NCBI RefSeq assembly: GCF_001269385.1
Contig: NZ_CXOO01000031.1
Location: 1-64,000 of the forward strand
Length of the DNA stretch: 64,000 bases
Source of the DNA: Limnohabitans sp. DM1
GTDB taxonomy: Bacteria; Pseudomonadota; Gammaproteobacteria; Burkholderiales; Burkholderiaceae_C
Direction of reading: 5' to 3'
Under the pieces are notes generated by a model. The model saw only the letters and a program-made list of their open reading frames with translations, made no database searches and was not told the origin of the DNA. A program made the position numbers and the translations under genes. Positions 1-8,989 of this stretch are shown one piece after another (within the stretch, counting starts at the first letter, position 1; the number at the start of each line of letters is the position of its first letter).

Positions 1-297
1 GACAGCCACCTTGCCTGCAATCTGCTCGGGGCTCCATTGAATGCCCAGGTAGAAATCCACATCGGACCAGACTTTGGAATCTACACGGCGGGCATTACGG
101 CTTTGCTGTGCCCGCTCAGTCGCCTTGGCGCAGGCTTGTTCGGCGCGATAGCCACGCTGGCCACGACCACGGCTGAGTTCGCGGCTGATGGTGCTGCGGC
201 TCCTGCCCAATGATCGGGCGATCTCGGTGATGGTCTGTTTGGCTTTCAAGAGGCTGTGAATTTGATATCGTTCTTCTCGGCTGAGGTGCTTGTACAT
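1..297 (-). CDS. IS30-family transposase, N-terminal part (cut by window edge)
   Basis: The minus strand reads open from an ATG at 297 to the window edge, giving 99 residues that start MYKHLSREERYQIHSLLKAK. This is the N-terminal helix-turn-helix region of IS30-type transposases: a YKHLS-REER start, a TITEIARSLGRS helix and the STISRELSRG recognition helix. The catalytic DDE domain would lie outside the window, so it cannot be judged intact or broken. A different frame starting at 331 is not the transposase frame. Family assignment is firm; activity is unknown. Confidence 0.85.
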   Translation of the reverse strand, partial: MYKHLSREERYQIHSLLKAKQTITEIARSLGRSRSTISRELSRGRGQRGYRAEQACAKATERAQQSRNARRVDSKVWSDVDFYLGIQWSPEQIAGKVAV

Positions 298-373
298 CTG
301 GCAACTTGGACTTGGCGGTTTGAGTGGCCATGATGCCTTGACATCCTCAGCCACCCATCACCGGGTTCATCTT

Positions 374-399
374 TGTTGCACCTCGTACTTGAATCCGCC
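374..399. repeat. Putative outer inverted repeat of the IS30 element
   Basis: Read inward on the minus strand, this stretch holds GATTCAAGTACGAGGTGCAACA. It follows the GATTCAA...GCAACA pattern typical of IS30-family ends and sits about 75 bases upstream of the transposase start, where the left end is expected. The opposite end is outside the window, so the exact boundary and any target duplication cannot be confirmed. Between here and 625 I see no convincing gene. Confidence 0.5.
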
Positions 400-625
400 G
401 ATACTCCTTGAAGCTAGCGGTAAAAAAACTGTTACATGGGTTCCGTGATCCAAACATGCAACTGCCCCCAAAAAAGACGGCTGACCTCTACGTCACTGGG
501 AAAGTGTAAACAGCAATACCCTAATTGAATGTGCGGCGTAGCACATATGGACAGCATTTTTATCTGTCTTGCATCACTGAGAAAAATGTCCACCGCCAAC
601 ATCACCAGATGCACTGAGCGGCGCA

Positions 626-868
626 TCAGGACCGTGCATTTTTTTCGCAAATGGTGAGCACCTCTTTCAGGTGTTCGTGTGCATCAAAAGTATGTTGTTT
701 GGAAAGCCTGGCGTGATGCAGCGCCGCCTTGAAGGCACCGACCTCATGGTGGCGAGCGGCTTCCTTGTTGCGCTGGTAGGCGTGCAACAAATTTTCCGAA
801 GCCTTGCGGTAATGATTGCAGACTAGATCAATGGAGACGTTGCACAGCAACTTTTTTTCTTCACTCAT
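626..868 (-). CDS. Small His-rich protein, 80 residues, unknown function
   Basis: The ATG at 868 follows a good ribosome site (CAGGAG, 5 bases before the ATG); a longer open frame to 1036 lacks this and overlaps the next gene. The protein is charged, probably all-helical and rich in histidine (NHYRKASE, ARHHEVG, ALHHARL, DAHEHLKE), with no signal peptide or membrane segment. It lies 64 bases downstream of the NarL-type regulator on the same strand and may be co-transcribed with it. I do not recognise the family. The histidines could bind a metal, but no defined motif is visible. Confidence 0.6.
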   Translation of the reverse strand: MSEEKKLLCNVSIDLVCNHYRKASENLLHAYQRNKEAARHHEVGAFKAALHHARLSKQHTFDAHEHLKEVLTICEKNARS

Positions 869-932
869 ATCAACTCCTGATTGAAGTGACAGGAAGTTCC
901 GGCAACAAGCCATTGAACTCCGAGAGACAGTT

Positions 933-1568
933 TCAAGCCAATCCTTGCTCTTGCATATAACGCTGCAATGACATGCGCCCTGGGCAGTTGAGCTTTTGAT
1001 AGATATGGTGCAGATGCAACTTGGCAGTACCTTCACTGATGAACAACTTGGTGGCGATTTTTTTATTCGGCCAGCCTTCCGTCACCATCCGTGCCACCAT
1101 CATTTCACGGGGCGTGAGCAGTTGAGATGCCTGAGCATTTTTCTTTTGCTGTTCGAGCAAAAGGGACATGGTTTTCACAGTCAAATCCCTGTCCAGCCAC
1201 TTCTCACCTTCGTGCACAGACTTGATGCAACGCGTCAGGACTTGACTGGACTTTTCCTTAGAAACCAGACCAGGAATGTCCAAGTCGATGGCGCGCATCA
1301 CCTCGCCTACCGAAGCGCCCGTGAACACAATGGGACGAGTCTGCAATTTTTGGGCTTTCATCTCCTCCAGCAAGGCCAACCCACTGCGCTGCGTCAAAGA
1401 CAAATCCATCACCAAAATATGCGGTGCATGCTGGCGCACTGCATGCAACGCATCTTCGCCATTCCTGACGCAGGACTTGACCGAAAAATCGGGCGAAGCA
1501 CCAAACACATGAGACAAGCCGTCCAGCATGACTGGATAGGGGTCGGCCAGTACGAGATCAATACACAT
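933..1568 (-). CDS. NarL/LuxR-family response regulator
   Basis: This 211-residue cytoplasmic two-component regulator has a receiver domain (about 1-120) with acidic pocket residue D9, phosphoacceptor D55 (LVMDLS), T83 and K104, then a LuxR-type helix-turn-helix from about 145 (LTPREMMVARMVTEG, SEGTAKLHLHHIYQKL). The start at 1568 was chosen because the receiver fold begins there (MCIDLVLADPYP) and AAGGA precedes it; the 59 residues encoded upstream are not receiver-like. No histidine kinase gene is adjacent, so the partner is unknown. The nearest signalling genes are the CheBR/PAS proteins beyond the LonB-like gene. Confidence 0.9.
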   Translation of the reverse strand: MCIDLVLADPYPVMLDGLSHVFGASPDFSVKSCVRNGEDALHAVRQHAPHILVMDLSLTQRSGLALLEEMKAQKLQTRPIVFTGASVGEVMRAIDLDIPGLVSKEKSSQVLTRCIKSVHEGEKWLDRDLTVKTMSLLLEQQKKNAQASQLLTPREMMVARMVTEGWPNKKIATKLFISEGTAKLHLHHIYQKLNCPGRMSLQRYMQEQGLA

Positions 1569-1774
1569 AGGCGCAATCCTTATCAATGAGCCATTCAACC
1601 GCCGTTCTGTATCTTGAAAAAGATGACGACTGTCGAATCTCTTTAACAGAATAAAGTCAAATCCCAGAGATGAACATCCTCGGAATTGGTGAAGTGCCAT
1701 ACTGCAAAACCAGTAAAGCCTCTGAATACTGGCACCCGCAAACACCTAAAAATGCAGGGTCTGCATGCGGCTCT

Positions 1775-4249
1775 TTACAGGCCTGACCTGCGCTGATGCG
1801 CCACAGCCACATGCGCGGCATGTGGACGACGGGCAGCAAGTCCCTCGCATGCACGCCGGTACCGCAGCAAGGTTTTTTGGGCTCGACCCAATACCGTGTC
1901 CGCACCATAACCGCCCACTCTCCCATCACCGAAGGGCCAACCCGTCAACAAACTCATACCTTCAGCGACACGATCAGCGGTGTAAATGTGAAATCGCCCT
2001 TCAGCGACCGCAGACACCACACGCCTGTCCAACATCAAATGCCGCACGTTGCGACGAGGCATCAAGATGCCCTGCTGACCATCGAGACCCAAGCATTCAC
2101 AACTTCGGAAATAACCTTCAATTTTTTCGTTGATGCCCCCGACCGGTAACACTTGCCCATGCTGGTTGATGGCCCCCGTGACGGCTATGCCCTGGCGAAG
2201 GGGCAATGCCGACAAACTCGAGAGCAGGGCATAGAACTCGGCGCAAGAGGCAGAGTCGCCCTCCACACCGATGTACTCCTGCTCAAACACCACGGAGGCA
2301 TTCATGGCCAAGGGCGCGATGTGGGCGAACAAGGCCGATAAATAACTGTGCAAAATCAAAACGCCCTTGTCATGTATGGGGCCAGACAATTCGACTTCCC
2401 GCTCCAGATTGAGCAAGCCCTCCTCACCTGCACAAGTGCGCGCCGTCACACGAACCGGAAAACCAAAACGGTAATCCCCCAAATCCACCACCGTGAGGCC
2501 ATTGATCTGCGCCACCTGTTCGCCTGTGACTTGCAGCAAGCGTTCGCCATCGGCAATCGTTTCCTGCAAGCGCTGCTCGGGGTAATTGAGGCGGTGGGTG
2601 CGCGCTTGCATGGCAGCCCACACATCGCAGGCCTGCACCGAAGTGCTCGCACGCGCGCGCGCCAATGCGCTGCTTTCCAAGACCAAGGCCTCTGACAACG
2701 CAAAGATGGCGCTTTGGCGCGCCTGATCATCGGCCTCACGATGGGTTTGCTCAATCAGCACCGCCACCGCCTCGGCGGAAAAATGCAACAACTCCAAGCG
2801 ACGACAGGTGTGCGCCACAAACACAGCTGTGGCATGTGCCGACTCCGGTGTAGCCAGAAAACTTTCAGCAAAATCAACCTTGCAACGAAAGCGCCGGGCA
2901 AATTCCGGGTCGCCTTCTTGCACGGCATAGTACTCTTCGACCGAAGCGATCAGGATGATTTTCACAGCCACATCCACCATCTCAGGCTCCAGCGACACCG
3001 CAGCTACAGGCGCATACATCATGCCCGGCTCTTCAATCTGCAAACGACCGCTGCGCATGAAGCGGCGCAATTTTTCCCAAACAGGAGGGTCGGCCAGCAA
3101 GTCACGCAAATGCAACATGAGAAACCCCCCATGCGCCTTAAGCAGACTGCCCGCTCGGATGCGTGAAAAATCCGTCATCAGATCACCATCGTCTGATTCA
3201 TATTCAATACTGCCAAACAACACCCTGAACACGGGGTTGTCCTCCCGAATCACCGGGGCACCCTGAAGGGCGTGGTTGTCAACCGCCACATTCACACTGA
3301 ACAAGGCCAATACGGCAGCGAGTTCATCGAGCCGAGTGTCTTCATCATCGCCCGCTTCAAAAAGCATCAGATTCTCAAGCACGCAGTGTCGCACCTGATC
3401 CAGAAAGGCGCTCAATTTCACGCTGTCCACAGAAGATGGCGTCATGGCAGCAGTGATGGATTGCAGTTCCTGCTCCAGCAATGGCTGAACGGTTTGTCGA
3501 CGCAAAGCCATCAGGCTGTCGTTCATCACACGCTCCATGTCGCGTACCTTATCCAGATGGCGAGTGATTTCACTGCGCAATGCATCCTCGTCTGCATCAA
3601 TTTGCGCACGCTCGTCGCGACTGAGCGCCAGTGCTTTGCCTGCAGTCACAGGCTCGCCCTGGGCATCCTTCAAGGTGAACACCATATGCCCTTCATCGCG
3701 CATCAGGGCAAACCGGTGTGCTTCTGCATAGGCACTCAGTTCAAGATAACTCTGATCTTCCTGCGCCTTGGAGGCACGGGTGATGCGTTGACTTTGCGTC
3801 TTGAAATCGTCTTGTGCTGTGCGTTTGGGAATATCGCTTTGCAAACGCTTGGCCAGTTGCACCATCATCTGGCGCAACACACGCCCCTGGCCTGCAGGCA
3901 AGCGCAATGCACGGGGGTGTTCGGGTTCATCAAAATTGTGCAAAAAACACAAATCTGACGGGACAGGGTGCTGAGCGGCCTCAGACTGCATCATCTGTGC
4001 GAGCAAGGTGGTTCGGCCACTGCCCACCTCGCCCAATACAAACAAGTTGTAGTCAGGCTGGTTCATCTGCATGCCAAATTGGGCCGCTTGCTTGGCGCGC
4101 TCCTGCCCGATCCACGGCAAGGGCAAATGCATCAACTCCGACGTATCCGCGAAGCCCAGAGCAATTGGATCAATCGTGCGACGCAATTCAGACGCAGACA
4201 GAGGACGGACCATCATGACCCGCAAGAAGCGAAAACTGGGCATTCCCAT
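1775..4249 (-). CDS. LonB/YcbZ-like ATP-dependent protease
   Basis: This 824-residue protein has an N-terminal AAA+ ATPase part with a P-loop (GEVGSGRTT, near residue 60), a long helical insertion and a C-terminal Lon-type protease domain. The predicted Ser-Lys catalytic pair is S666 (GDSAS) and K709 (GGINEKIEGY). Their 43-residue separation equals that between S679 and K722 of E. coli Lon. The classical Lon N-terminal substrate domain is absent, as in the LonB/YcbZ group. The start is uncertain: ATGs at 4249, 4216 and 4213 are all in frame and none has a strong ribosome site. Likely a cytoplasmic quality-control protease; substrates are unknown. Confidence 0.88.
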   Translation of the reverse strand: MGMPSFRFLRVMMVRPLSASELRRTIDPIALGFADTSELMHLPLPWIGQERAKQAAQFGMQMNQPDYNLFVLGEVGSGRTTLLAQMMQSEAAQHPVPSDLCFLHNFDEPEHPRALRLPAGQGRVLRQMMVQLAKRLQSDIPKRTAQDDFKTQSQRITRASKAQEDQSYLELSAYAEAHRFALMRDEGHMVFTLKDAQGEPVTAGKALALSRDERAQIDADEDALRSEITRHLDKVRDMERVMNDSLMALRRQTVQPLLEQELQSITAAMTPSSVDSVKLSAFLDQVRHCVLENLMLFEAGDDEDTRLDELAAVLALFSVNVAVDNHALQGAPVIREDNPVFRVLFGSIEYESDDGDLMTDFSRIRAGSLLKAHGGFLMLHLRDLLADPPVWEKLRRFMRSGRLQIEEPGMMYAPVAAVSLEPEMVDVAVKIILIASVEEYYAVQEGDPEFARRFRCKVDFAESFLATPESAHATAVFVAHTCRRLELLHFSAEAVAVLIEQTHREADDQARQSAIFALSEALVLESSALARARASTSVQACDVWAAMQARTHRLNYPEQRLQETIADGERLLQVTGEQVAQINGLTVVDLGDYRFGFPVRVTARTCAGEEGLLNLEREVELSGPIHDKGVLILHSYLSALFAHIAPLAMNASVVFEQEYIGVEGDSASCAEFYALLSSLSALPLRQGIAVTGAINQHGQVLPVGGINEKIEGYFRSCECLGLDGQQGILMPRRNVRHLMLDRRVVSAVAEGRFHIYTADRVAEGMSLLTGWPFGDGRVGGYGADTVLGRAQKTLLRYRRACEGLAARRPHAAHVAVAHQRRSGL

Positions 4250-4529
4250 AACTTCTCACTTCTTTGATGTTGAGCAAAAAGGTGGGACTTCAAGGGCAGC
4301 CCCAAACAGGACCCATCAGGAATAGAAAAGTCTGCTGAAAACAAGAAGTAACCTTTCCGACAAGCACTGACAAATGCGCCTTCATACAGCCATTGCCCGC
4401 AAGCGTCATGCACGCTCACAAAGGAGAAGTTACCTTACGCCATTCAATCGGCCAGCACTGTGCCGCATCGCACAAACTGCGTTCACCGATCTGCACAGCA
4501 TGCCGGGGTTTTCGAGCGCCCCAAAAAAT

Positions 4530-5129
4530 TCAACACGCAGGCCATGGCAACCAAGCGAGTACATGACCGTTTCCCTCTGGGTGAGGGCGAAGCGATGCAC
4601 AGACCTGATAAGCATTGTTCCCCTGTATTTTCAAGATCAAAAAAAACGAAGACATGCGGTCCGCTTGTTGCATGGCCTTGACCTGAGACTGCAGTTGAAG
4701 AACACTTTCGGCTGTCAAACAAGCATCCATTCTTTGCCCCATCAGTCGCTTGCAAGCTTTAGCATCCAAACCCAGGTCATGCGATGCGGTTTCATTCATG
4801 TCAACCAATCTTCCTTGGGTATCGATCAGCAGCTGGGCACAAGGGGATGCATCGAAGAGTTGTCGCTGACGAGCCACCATCGACTCCAGTTGCAGCAGAG
4901 ACTGACTCATCTCCTCGGTCTGCAAATCCAGCTCTACCTGATGAACCTGCAGTTCGTGCAAGAGCGCCAGGGCATCGGATGCAGTGTCTGCGTTGGCGGC
5001 CAAATCAAACAACACACGCAAGGCCTGCGTGGCGTCGATCCATGCGCCTGTGGAATTCCCTTTCAACTGGGCTTGGGCACGCGCACGCAAAGCGGTGGAA
5101 GAAGAAGTGATTTTTTTGGACGAAGTCAT
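4530..5129 (-). CDS. PAS-domain sensor protein
   Basis: This 199-residue protein has a helical, probably coiled-coil N-terminal half (LHELQVHQVELDLQTEEMSQ) followed by a PAS-like domain from about residue 90 (LFDASPCAQLLIDTQGRLVDMN). No kinase, cyclase or other output domain is present. Its ATG overlaps the stop of the CheB/CheR gene by 4 bases (ATGA), so the two are translationally coupled and probably work together. The first half resembles the linker found before PAS domains in CheBR-associated proteins. Confidence 0.8.
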   Translation of the reverse strand: MTSSKKITSSSTALRARAQAQLKGNSTGAWIDATQALRVLFDLAANADTASDALALLHELQVHQVELDLQTEEMSQSLLQLESMVARQRQLFDASPCAQLLIDTQGRLVDMNETASHDLGLDAKACKRLMGQRMDACLTAESVLQLQSQVKAMQQADRMSSFFLILKIQGNNAYQVCASLRPHPEGNGHVLAWLPWPAC

Positions 5130-7711
5130 GGCAATGGCATCTGGTTAGGGGTACTGGCTTGGGTTTGACGCAATTGCAGCTCAAGGGCTTTTGACTGCGT
5201 GATGTCGACAAAGGTCATCACAGCGCCCTGAATAGTGTTTGACAAGGTTCGATAAGGCATGATCCGAACCGAGAACCATCGCCCATCGGTCGAGACAATC
5301 GACTTGGTGCATGGTGTCAATGTCCTCAAGGTCTCCATCAAGTCAAGCTTCAGGTCGGGGTAGTCCAATGTATTGGCCAGATCACTCAATGGCCGTCCCA
5401 CATCACCCTCCCGAAAATGAAAGATGCCCGCAGCTTTCTCGGTGTAGCGCCTGACATTCAGATCATTGTCCAAAAACAGCGTGGCAATGTCTGTGCTGTT
5501 GAGCAGGTTTTGCATGTCGCTTTGAGCCAATGCCAACTCATCGAGTCGACTTTGCAATTCACCATTGAGTGTCTGCAACTCCTCATTCATTGACTGGCCT
5601 TCTTCCTTGGAAGTGGTCAACTCCTCATTGGCCGATTGCAACTCTTCATTCATGGATTGCAAGGATTCATTGGATGCTTGCAAAGTTTCCTTGAAAGTTT
5701 TCATCTCATGGCGCAATGTCAAGATTTCTTCGCGCGCATTGTGCAACTCTTGCACGAGAGAGTCATTCGGCGCCGGCATGGCCTGCACGCTACTGATGCC
5801 CACTGGTATGTCCAACTCTTTGAAAATCACCAACGCCATGCCAGCCAAAGTCTGGGGCTCTTTCAGCGCCTGGACAGTCAGCAGCAGACTGCAAGGCATT
5901 TCGTCCTCTAGGTGGAGAACCTGAACAGACACCAATTGTTGCGTTTTAAGGGCCTGGCGAAGGGCTATGGCCAAAGAGGCTCGCAAACACGGGATGGCCA
6001 TCACATGGACATTCCAGTTGGCCTTACCCGCAGCAGGCTCCAGATATCGGCCTGTGCGTCCATGGATGTACAAAATATCACCCGCTTCATTGACCAGCAC
6101 TGCAGGTGGGGTGAAGGTTTGGAGCAGGAGCTTCTCAACCAGCGTTTGCAAGTTGGGAAAACTGGGACTGGGCACGGTCATCTCTGGTACAGGCATAGAC
6201 ATCAGGATTTGGCGTTGAACGGGAAAGTCGACCGAGCCAGGCAACAAAGGCAAATCATTGCGCCGGAAAATACGCGATTTGGACACCAAAGGGGTGAACA
6301 ATGCCTGCGATCGCCCCACACTCTCTGCGCCTCCCAAAATCAACACGCCGCCCGAACGCAGGCTGTAGTGAAACAGTGGCAACAGTCGATGCTGCAAAGT
6401 CGCATTGAAGTAGATCAGAACATTGCGACAGGACAACACATCGAGTTGCGTGAACGGTGGATCGAGGATCACGTCATGCCTTGCAAAAAGGACCATGCCG
6501 CGTATGAACGGACGGATCGAAAACCCACCCAAGTGAGGGGTGAAAAACCGCTCCAGCCGCTGCTGCCCCATGCCTTGCAGGGCCTTGGCGCAATACCAGG
6601 CTTTGCGGGCGACTGCAATGGCATGGGCATTCAAGTCGGTGGCAAATATTTGCATGCGCAATCCCTGTAGACCAGGTTGACTGTCTTTCAGTTCCTGAAA
6701 AACCATGGCCAAGGTGTAGGCTTCTTCACCGCTTGAGCAACCCACAATCCAGGCGCGCAAAGTCCCCCCATGAATAGGCGATCGAATCAGGTCTGGCAAC
6801 ACCTGATTTTTCAAATCAAGCCACACCTCGGGATCTCTGAAAAACGAGGTCACACCGATCAGCATTTCCGCGAACAAAAAATCCAGCTCTTGTGCATTGC
6901 CCCGCAGTAACTTGATGTAATCATCCATGGTCGTCAGGCTATGCGCCGACATGCGCCGCTTGATGCGACGCATCAAGGTGCTTGTCTTGTAAAGCGACAA
7001 GTCGCTCTTGCTGTGTTCATGCACCAAACTCAAAATTAAGGCCAAGGCCTGGCCCTGTGCCGTTTCGGAAACCACGGTGCCACTGCTTTGTTCACGCACC
7101 ATCTGTATGATCAGCTCAGGCATATCTTCGGGGGCTGCGACCACTTGAACGCACCCTGCAGCAATGGCACTTTGTGGCATGGATGAGAAGCCCGCTGTTT
7201 CGGGCTGCTGGGCAAGGGTCAGGCCACCTTGAGCATGAATGGCCTGCAGGCCTGCGACACCATCTTGCCCCATACCAGACAACACCACCCCGATTGCATG
7301 ACGCCCTTGCTCTTGGGCCAAGGTCTTGAAAAAACCATCAATCGGATAATGCGTCATTTGCGCAGATGTGGACGCCAGAAAGTGCAAGCAACCATGCGCC
7401 AGTTTCAATTCCCCACCTGATGGCATGACATACACCGTATTGGCTTGCACCACCATCAACTCTCGCACTTCATGCATTGACAGACTGGTCACCCGGGACA
7501 GCAAATGGGACAAAGTAGTTTTGTGATCAGGCCCCATGTGCTGCAGCACGACATACGCCAATCCTGAATCCAATGGCACATGGGAAAAGAAGGATTTGAG
7601 GGCTTGCAATCCACCGGCAGAAGCCCCCAAGCCCACTACGCGGATCATCCCTCTGGACGCATCAAGCGACACCTTTTTGGACTGAGCGATCGTTTGCGCA
7701 CTCGACATCAT
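5126..7711 (-). CDS. CheB-CheR fusion protein with coiled coil and PAS domain
   Basis: This 861-residue protein joins a CheB-type methylesterase (about 20-200; triad S31 in GASAGG, H58 in LQHMGPDH, D150 in GMGQDG), a CheR-type SAM methyltransferase (about 215-480; SAM loop WIVGCSSGEEAYT), a long coiled coil of repeated NEELQ-type units (about 650-730) and a C-terminal PAS domain. No receiver or kinase domain is present. The start at 7711 was chosen because ATGA there overlaps the stop of the upstream Crp/Fnr gene; an in-frame ATG at 7720 is also possible. No chemoreceptor or che gene is in the window, so a role outside classical chemotaxis is likely. Confidence 0.93.
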   Translation of the reverse strand: MMSSAQTIAQSKKVSLDASRGMIRVVGLGASAGGLQALKSFFSHVPLDSGLAYVVLQHMGPDHKTTLSHLLSRVTSLSMHEVRELMVVQANTVYVMPSGGELKLAHGCLHFLASTSAQMTHYPIDGFFKTLAQEQGRHAIGVVLSGMGQDGVAGLQAIHAQGGLTLAQQPETAGFSSMPQSAIAAGCVQVVAAPEDMPELIIQMVREQSSGTVVSETAQGQALALILSLVHEHSKSDLSLYKTSTLMRRIKRRMSAHSLTTMDDYIKLLRGNAQELDFLFAEMLIGVTSFFRDPEVWLDLKNQVLPDLIRSPIHGGTLRAWIVGCSSGEEAYTLAMVFQELKDSQPGLQGLRMQIFATDLNAHAIAVARKAWYCAKALQGMGQQRLERFFTPHLGGFSIRPFIRGMVLFARHDVILDPPFTQLDVLSCRNVLIYFNATLQHRLLPLFHYSLRSGGVLILGGAESVGRSQALFTPLVSKSRIFRRNDLPLLPGSVDFPVQRQILMSMPVPEMTVPSPSFPNLQTLVEKLLLQTFTPPAVLVNEAGDILYIHGRTGRYLEPAAGKANWNVHVMAIPCLRASLAIALRQALKTQQLVSVQVLHLEDEMPCSLLLTVQALKEPQTLAGMALVIFKELDIPVGISSVQAMPAPNDSLVQELHNAREEILTLRHEMKTFKETLQASNESLQSMNEELQSANEELTTSKEEGQSMNEELQTLNGELQSRLDELALAQSDMQNLLNSTDIATLFLDNDLNVRRYTEKAAGIFHFREGDVGRPLSDLANTLDYPDLKLDLMETLRTLTPCTKSIVSTDGRWFSVRIMPYRTLSNTIQGAVMTFVDITQSKALELQLRQTQASTPNQMPLP

Positions 7712-8496
7712 GGTGCCCAATTTGGAGGTAAAAGTCGTTCATATTCTTTTTTAATTGCCGCGTAGCACTCACAGCTCACATGCTGCAAAGCGCTGCGATC
7801 AGGCACCACAATGCGACCGCGGGAATAGTGGATCAAGCCCCTGCGTTGCAATCGGACAGCGGCCTCACTGACCCTCTCCCTGCGCAGCCCCAGAATCTGT
7901 GCGATCCAGCCTTGCGTCAAGCTCAGCTCGCTCGACTGCACACAATCCAGCCCCAAGAGCAGCAAACGGCTCATGGCCTGGTCGACTGAATGGTATTGAT
8001 TGCACAGCGCGGTCTGGGCCATTTGAGAAATGAGTGCTTGCGTGTAACGCAACATCAAATACATCACCGCATTGGAGCTTTCAAATTCATGCCGCAATGC
8101 CAAAGCCCCCATTCGCAGGGCAGGTCCTGACGACAAAACAACTGCATCGTTGGTGCTGGAGCCTCCGCCCAGAAAACTGACGATTCCAACCAGCCCTTCT
8201 CTTCCGACCAAGGCCAATTCAGACATCAAGCCACTTTGGCTCATGCCATGCAAGGCCACGATGGACCCCATTGGAAAGTACACATAATTCAAGGCCTGCC
8301 CCGATACATAAAGTGATTGGCCTTGCTTCAATTCCACGTGTTTCAGCAAGGGCAGCCATCGTGCCTTATCAGCTGCAGGCAACAAAGCCAACAATTGATT
8401 GTTCAATGGGTCCTCAGGAAGCGCCAATGGGTTTATCCATTGTGGAAATGGACTACTCCCGTTAAGAACCAGCGTACATGCATGATGTTCAAACAC
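7708..8496 (-). CDS. Crp/Fnr-family transcriptional regulator
   Basis: This 262-residue protein has a cyclic-nucleotide-binding-like beta-roll (about 50-150; FPMGSIVALHGMS) and a C-terminal winged helix (about 195-250; LTQGWIAQILGLRRERVSEA). There is no N-terminal cysteine cluster of the Fnr type, and the cAMP-contact pattern of E. coli Crp is not obvious, so the ligand is unknown. It is the first gene of the Crp-CheBR-PAS operon. The 160-base gap to the divergent VF530 gene should contain the promoter. Confidence 0.88.
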   Translation of the reverse strand: MFEHHACTLVLNGSSPFPQWINPLALPEDPLNNQLLALLPAADKARWLPLLKHVELKQGQSLYVSGQALNYVYFPMGSIVALHGMSQSGLMSELALVGREGLVGIVSFLGGGSSTNDAVVLSSGPALRMGALALRHEFESSNAVMYLMLRYTQALISQMAQTALCNQYHSVDQAMSRLLLLGLDCVQSSELSLTQGWIAQILGLRRERVSEAAVRLQRRGLIHYSRGRIVVPDRSALQHVSCECYAAIKKEYERLLPPNWAP

Positions 8497-8710
8497 CTAT
8501 TCATCGTAGTGACAAGCGCAAATCATTGAAGACACACTTGGTAGTGAATCGCGGATATCTTTGTCAATGCGGCGGGTAAAGACTCTCAAGATCCAGCGCC
8601 ATTTTTGATAAAACACTTTCACCTGTCTGTGCGCTAACGCACCCAGATACCCAAAGGTGCGCAGCCCCCCCAGATCCGTTCATTCGGTGTGCATTGCAAA
8701 TCAGAAGACA

Positions 8711-8989
8711 ATGGCGGTCATGGACTCAATACATGCCCCATCCACACAAACGCGAAACCCTCTGCATGGCCTGACACTGGAAGCCATCGTCATTCAACTG
8801 GCCGACCATTACGGCTGGGCCGATCTGGGCAGCCGCATCCCGATTCGATGCTTCACCCACGAGCCCTCAGTGGGCTCCAGCTTGAAATTTTTACGCAAAA
8901 CCCCTTGGGCGCGTGACAAGGTCGAAAGTCTTTACCTGTTCATGTTGCGGGAACAAAAACGCTACAACGCTCAACTTGGTCATCGCTGA
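8711..8989 (+). CDS. VF530-family (DUF2132) DNA-binding protein
   Basis: The body of the protein ([20 protein letters not shown], then [17 protein letters not shown]) is diagnostic of the VF530/DUF2132 family, small proteins with a DNA-binding fold. The ATG at 8711 gives 92 residues and fits family length; an upstream in-frame ATG at 8657 would add a non-conserved extension. Its last 10 bases overlap the 3' end of the convergent magnesium ATPase gene. Confidence 0.88.
   Translation: MAVMDSIHAPSTQTRNPLHGLTLEAIVIQLADHYGWADLGSRIPIRCFTHEPSVGSSLKFLRKTPWARDKVESLYLFMLREQKRYNAQLGHR

Noticed and set aside
116-331. 71-codon frame starting MATQTAKSK
   Set aside because: It overlaps the IS30 transposase start in another frame and has no transposase features.
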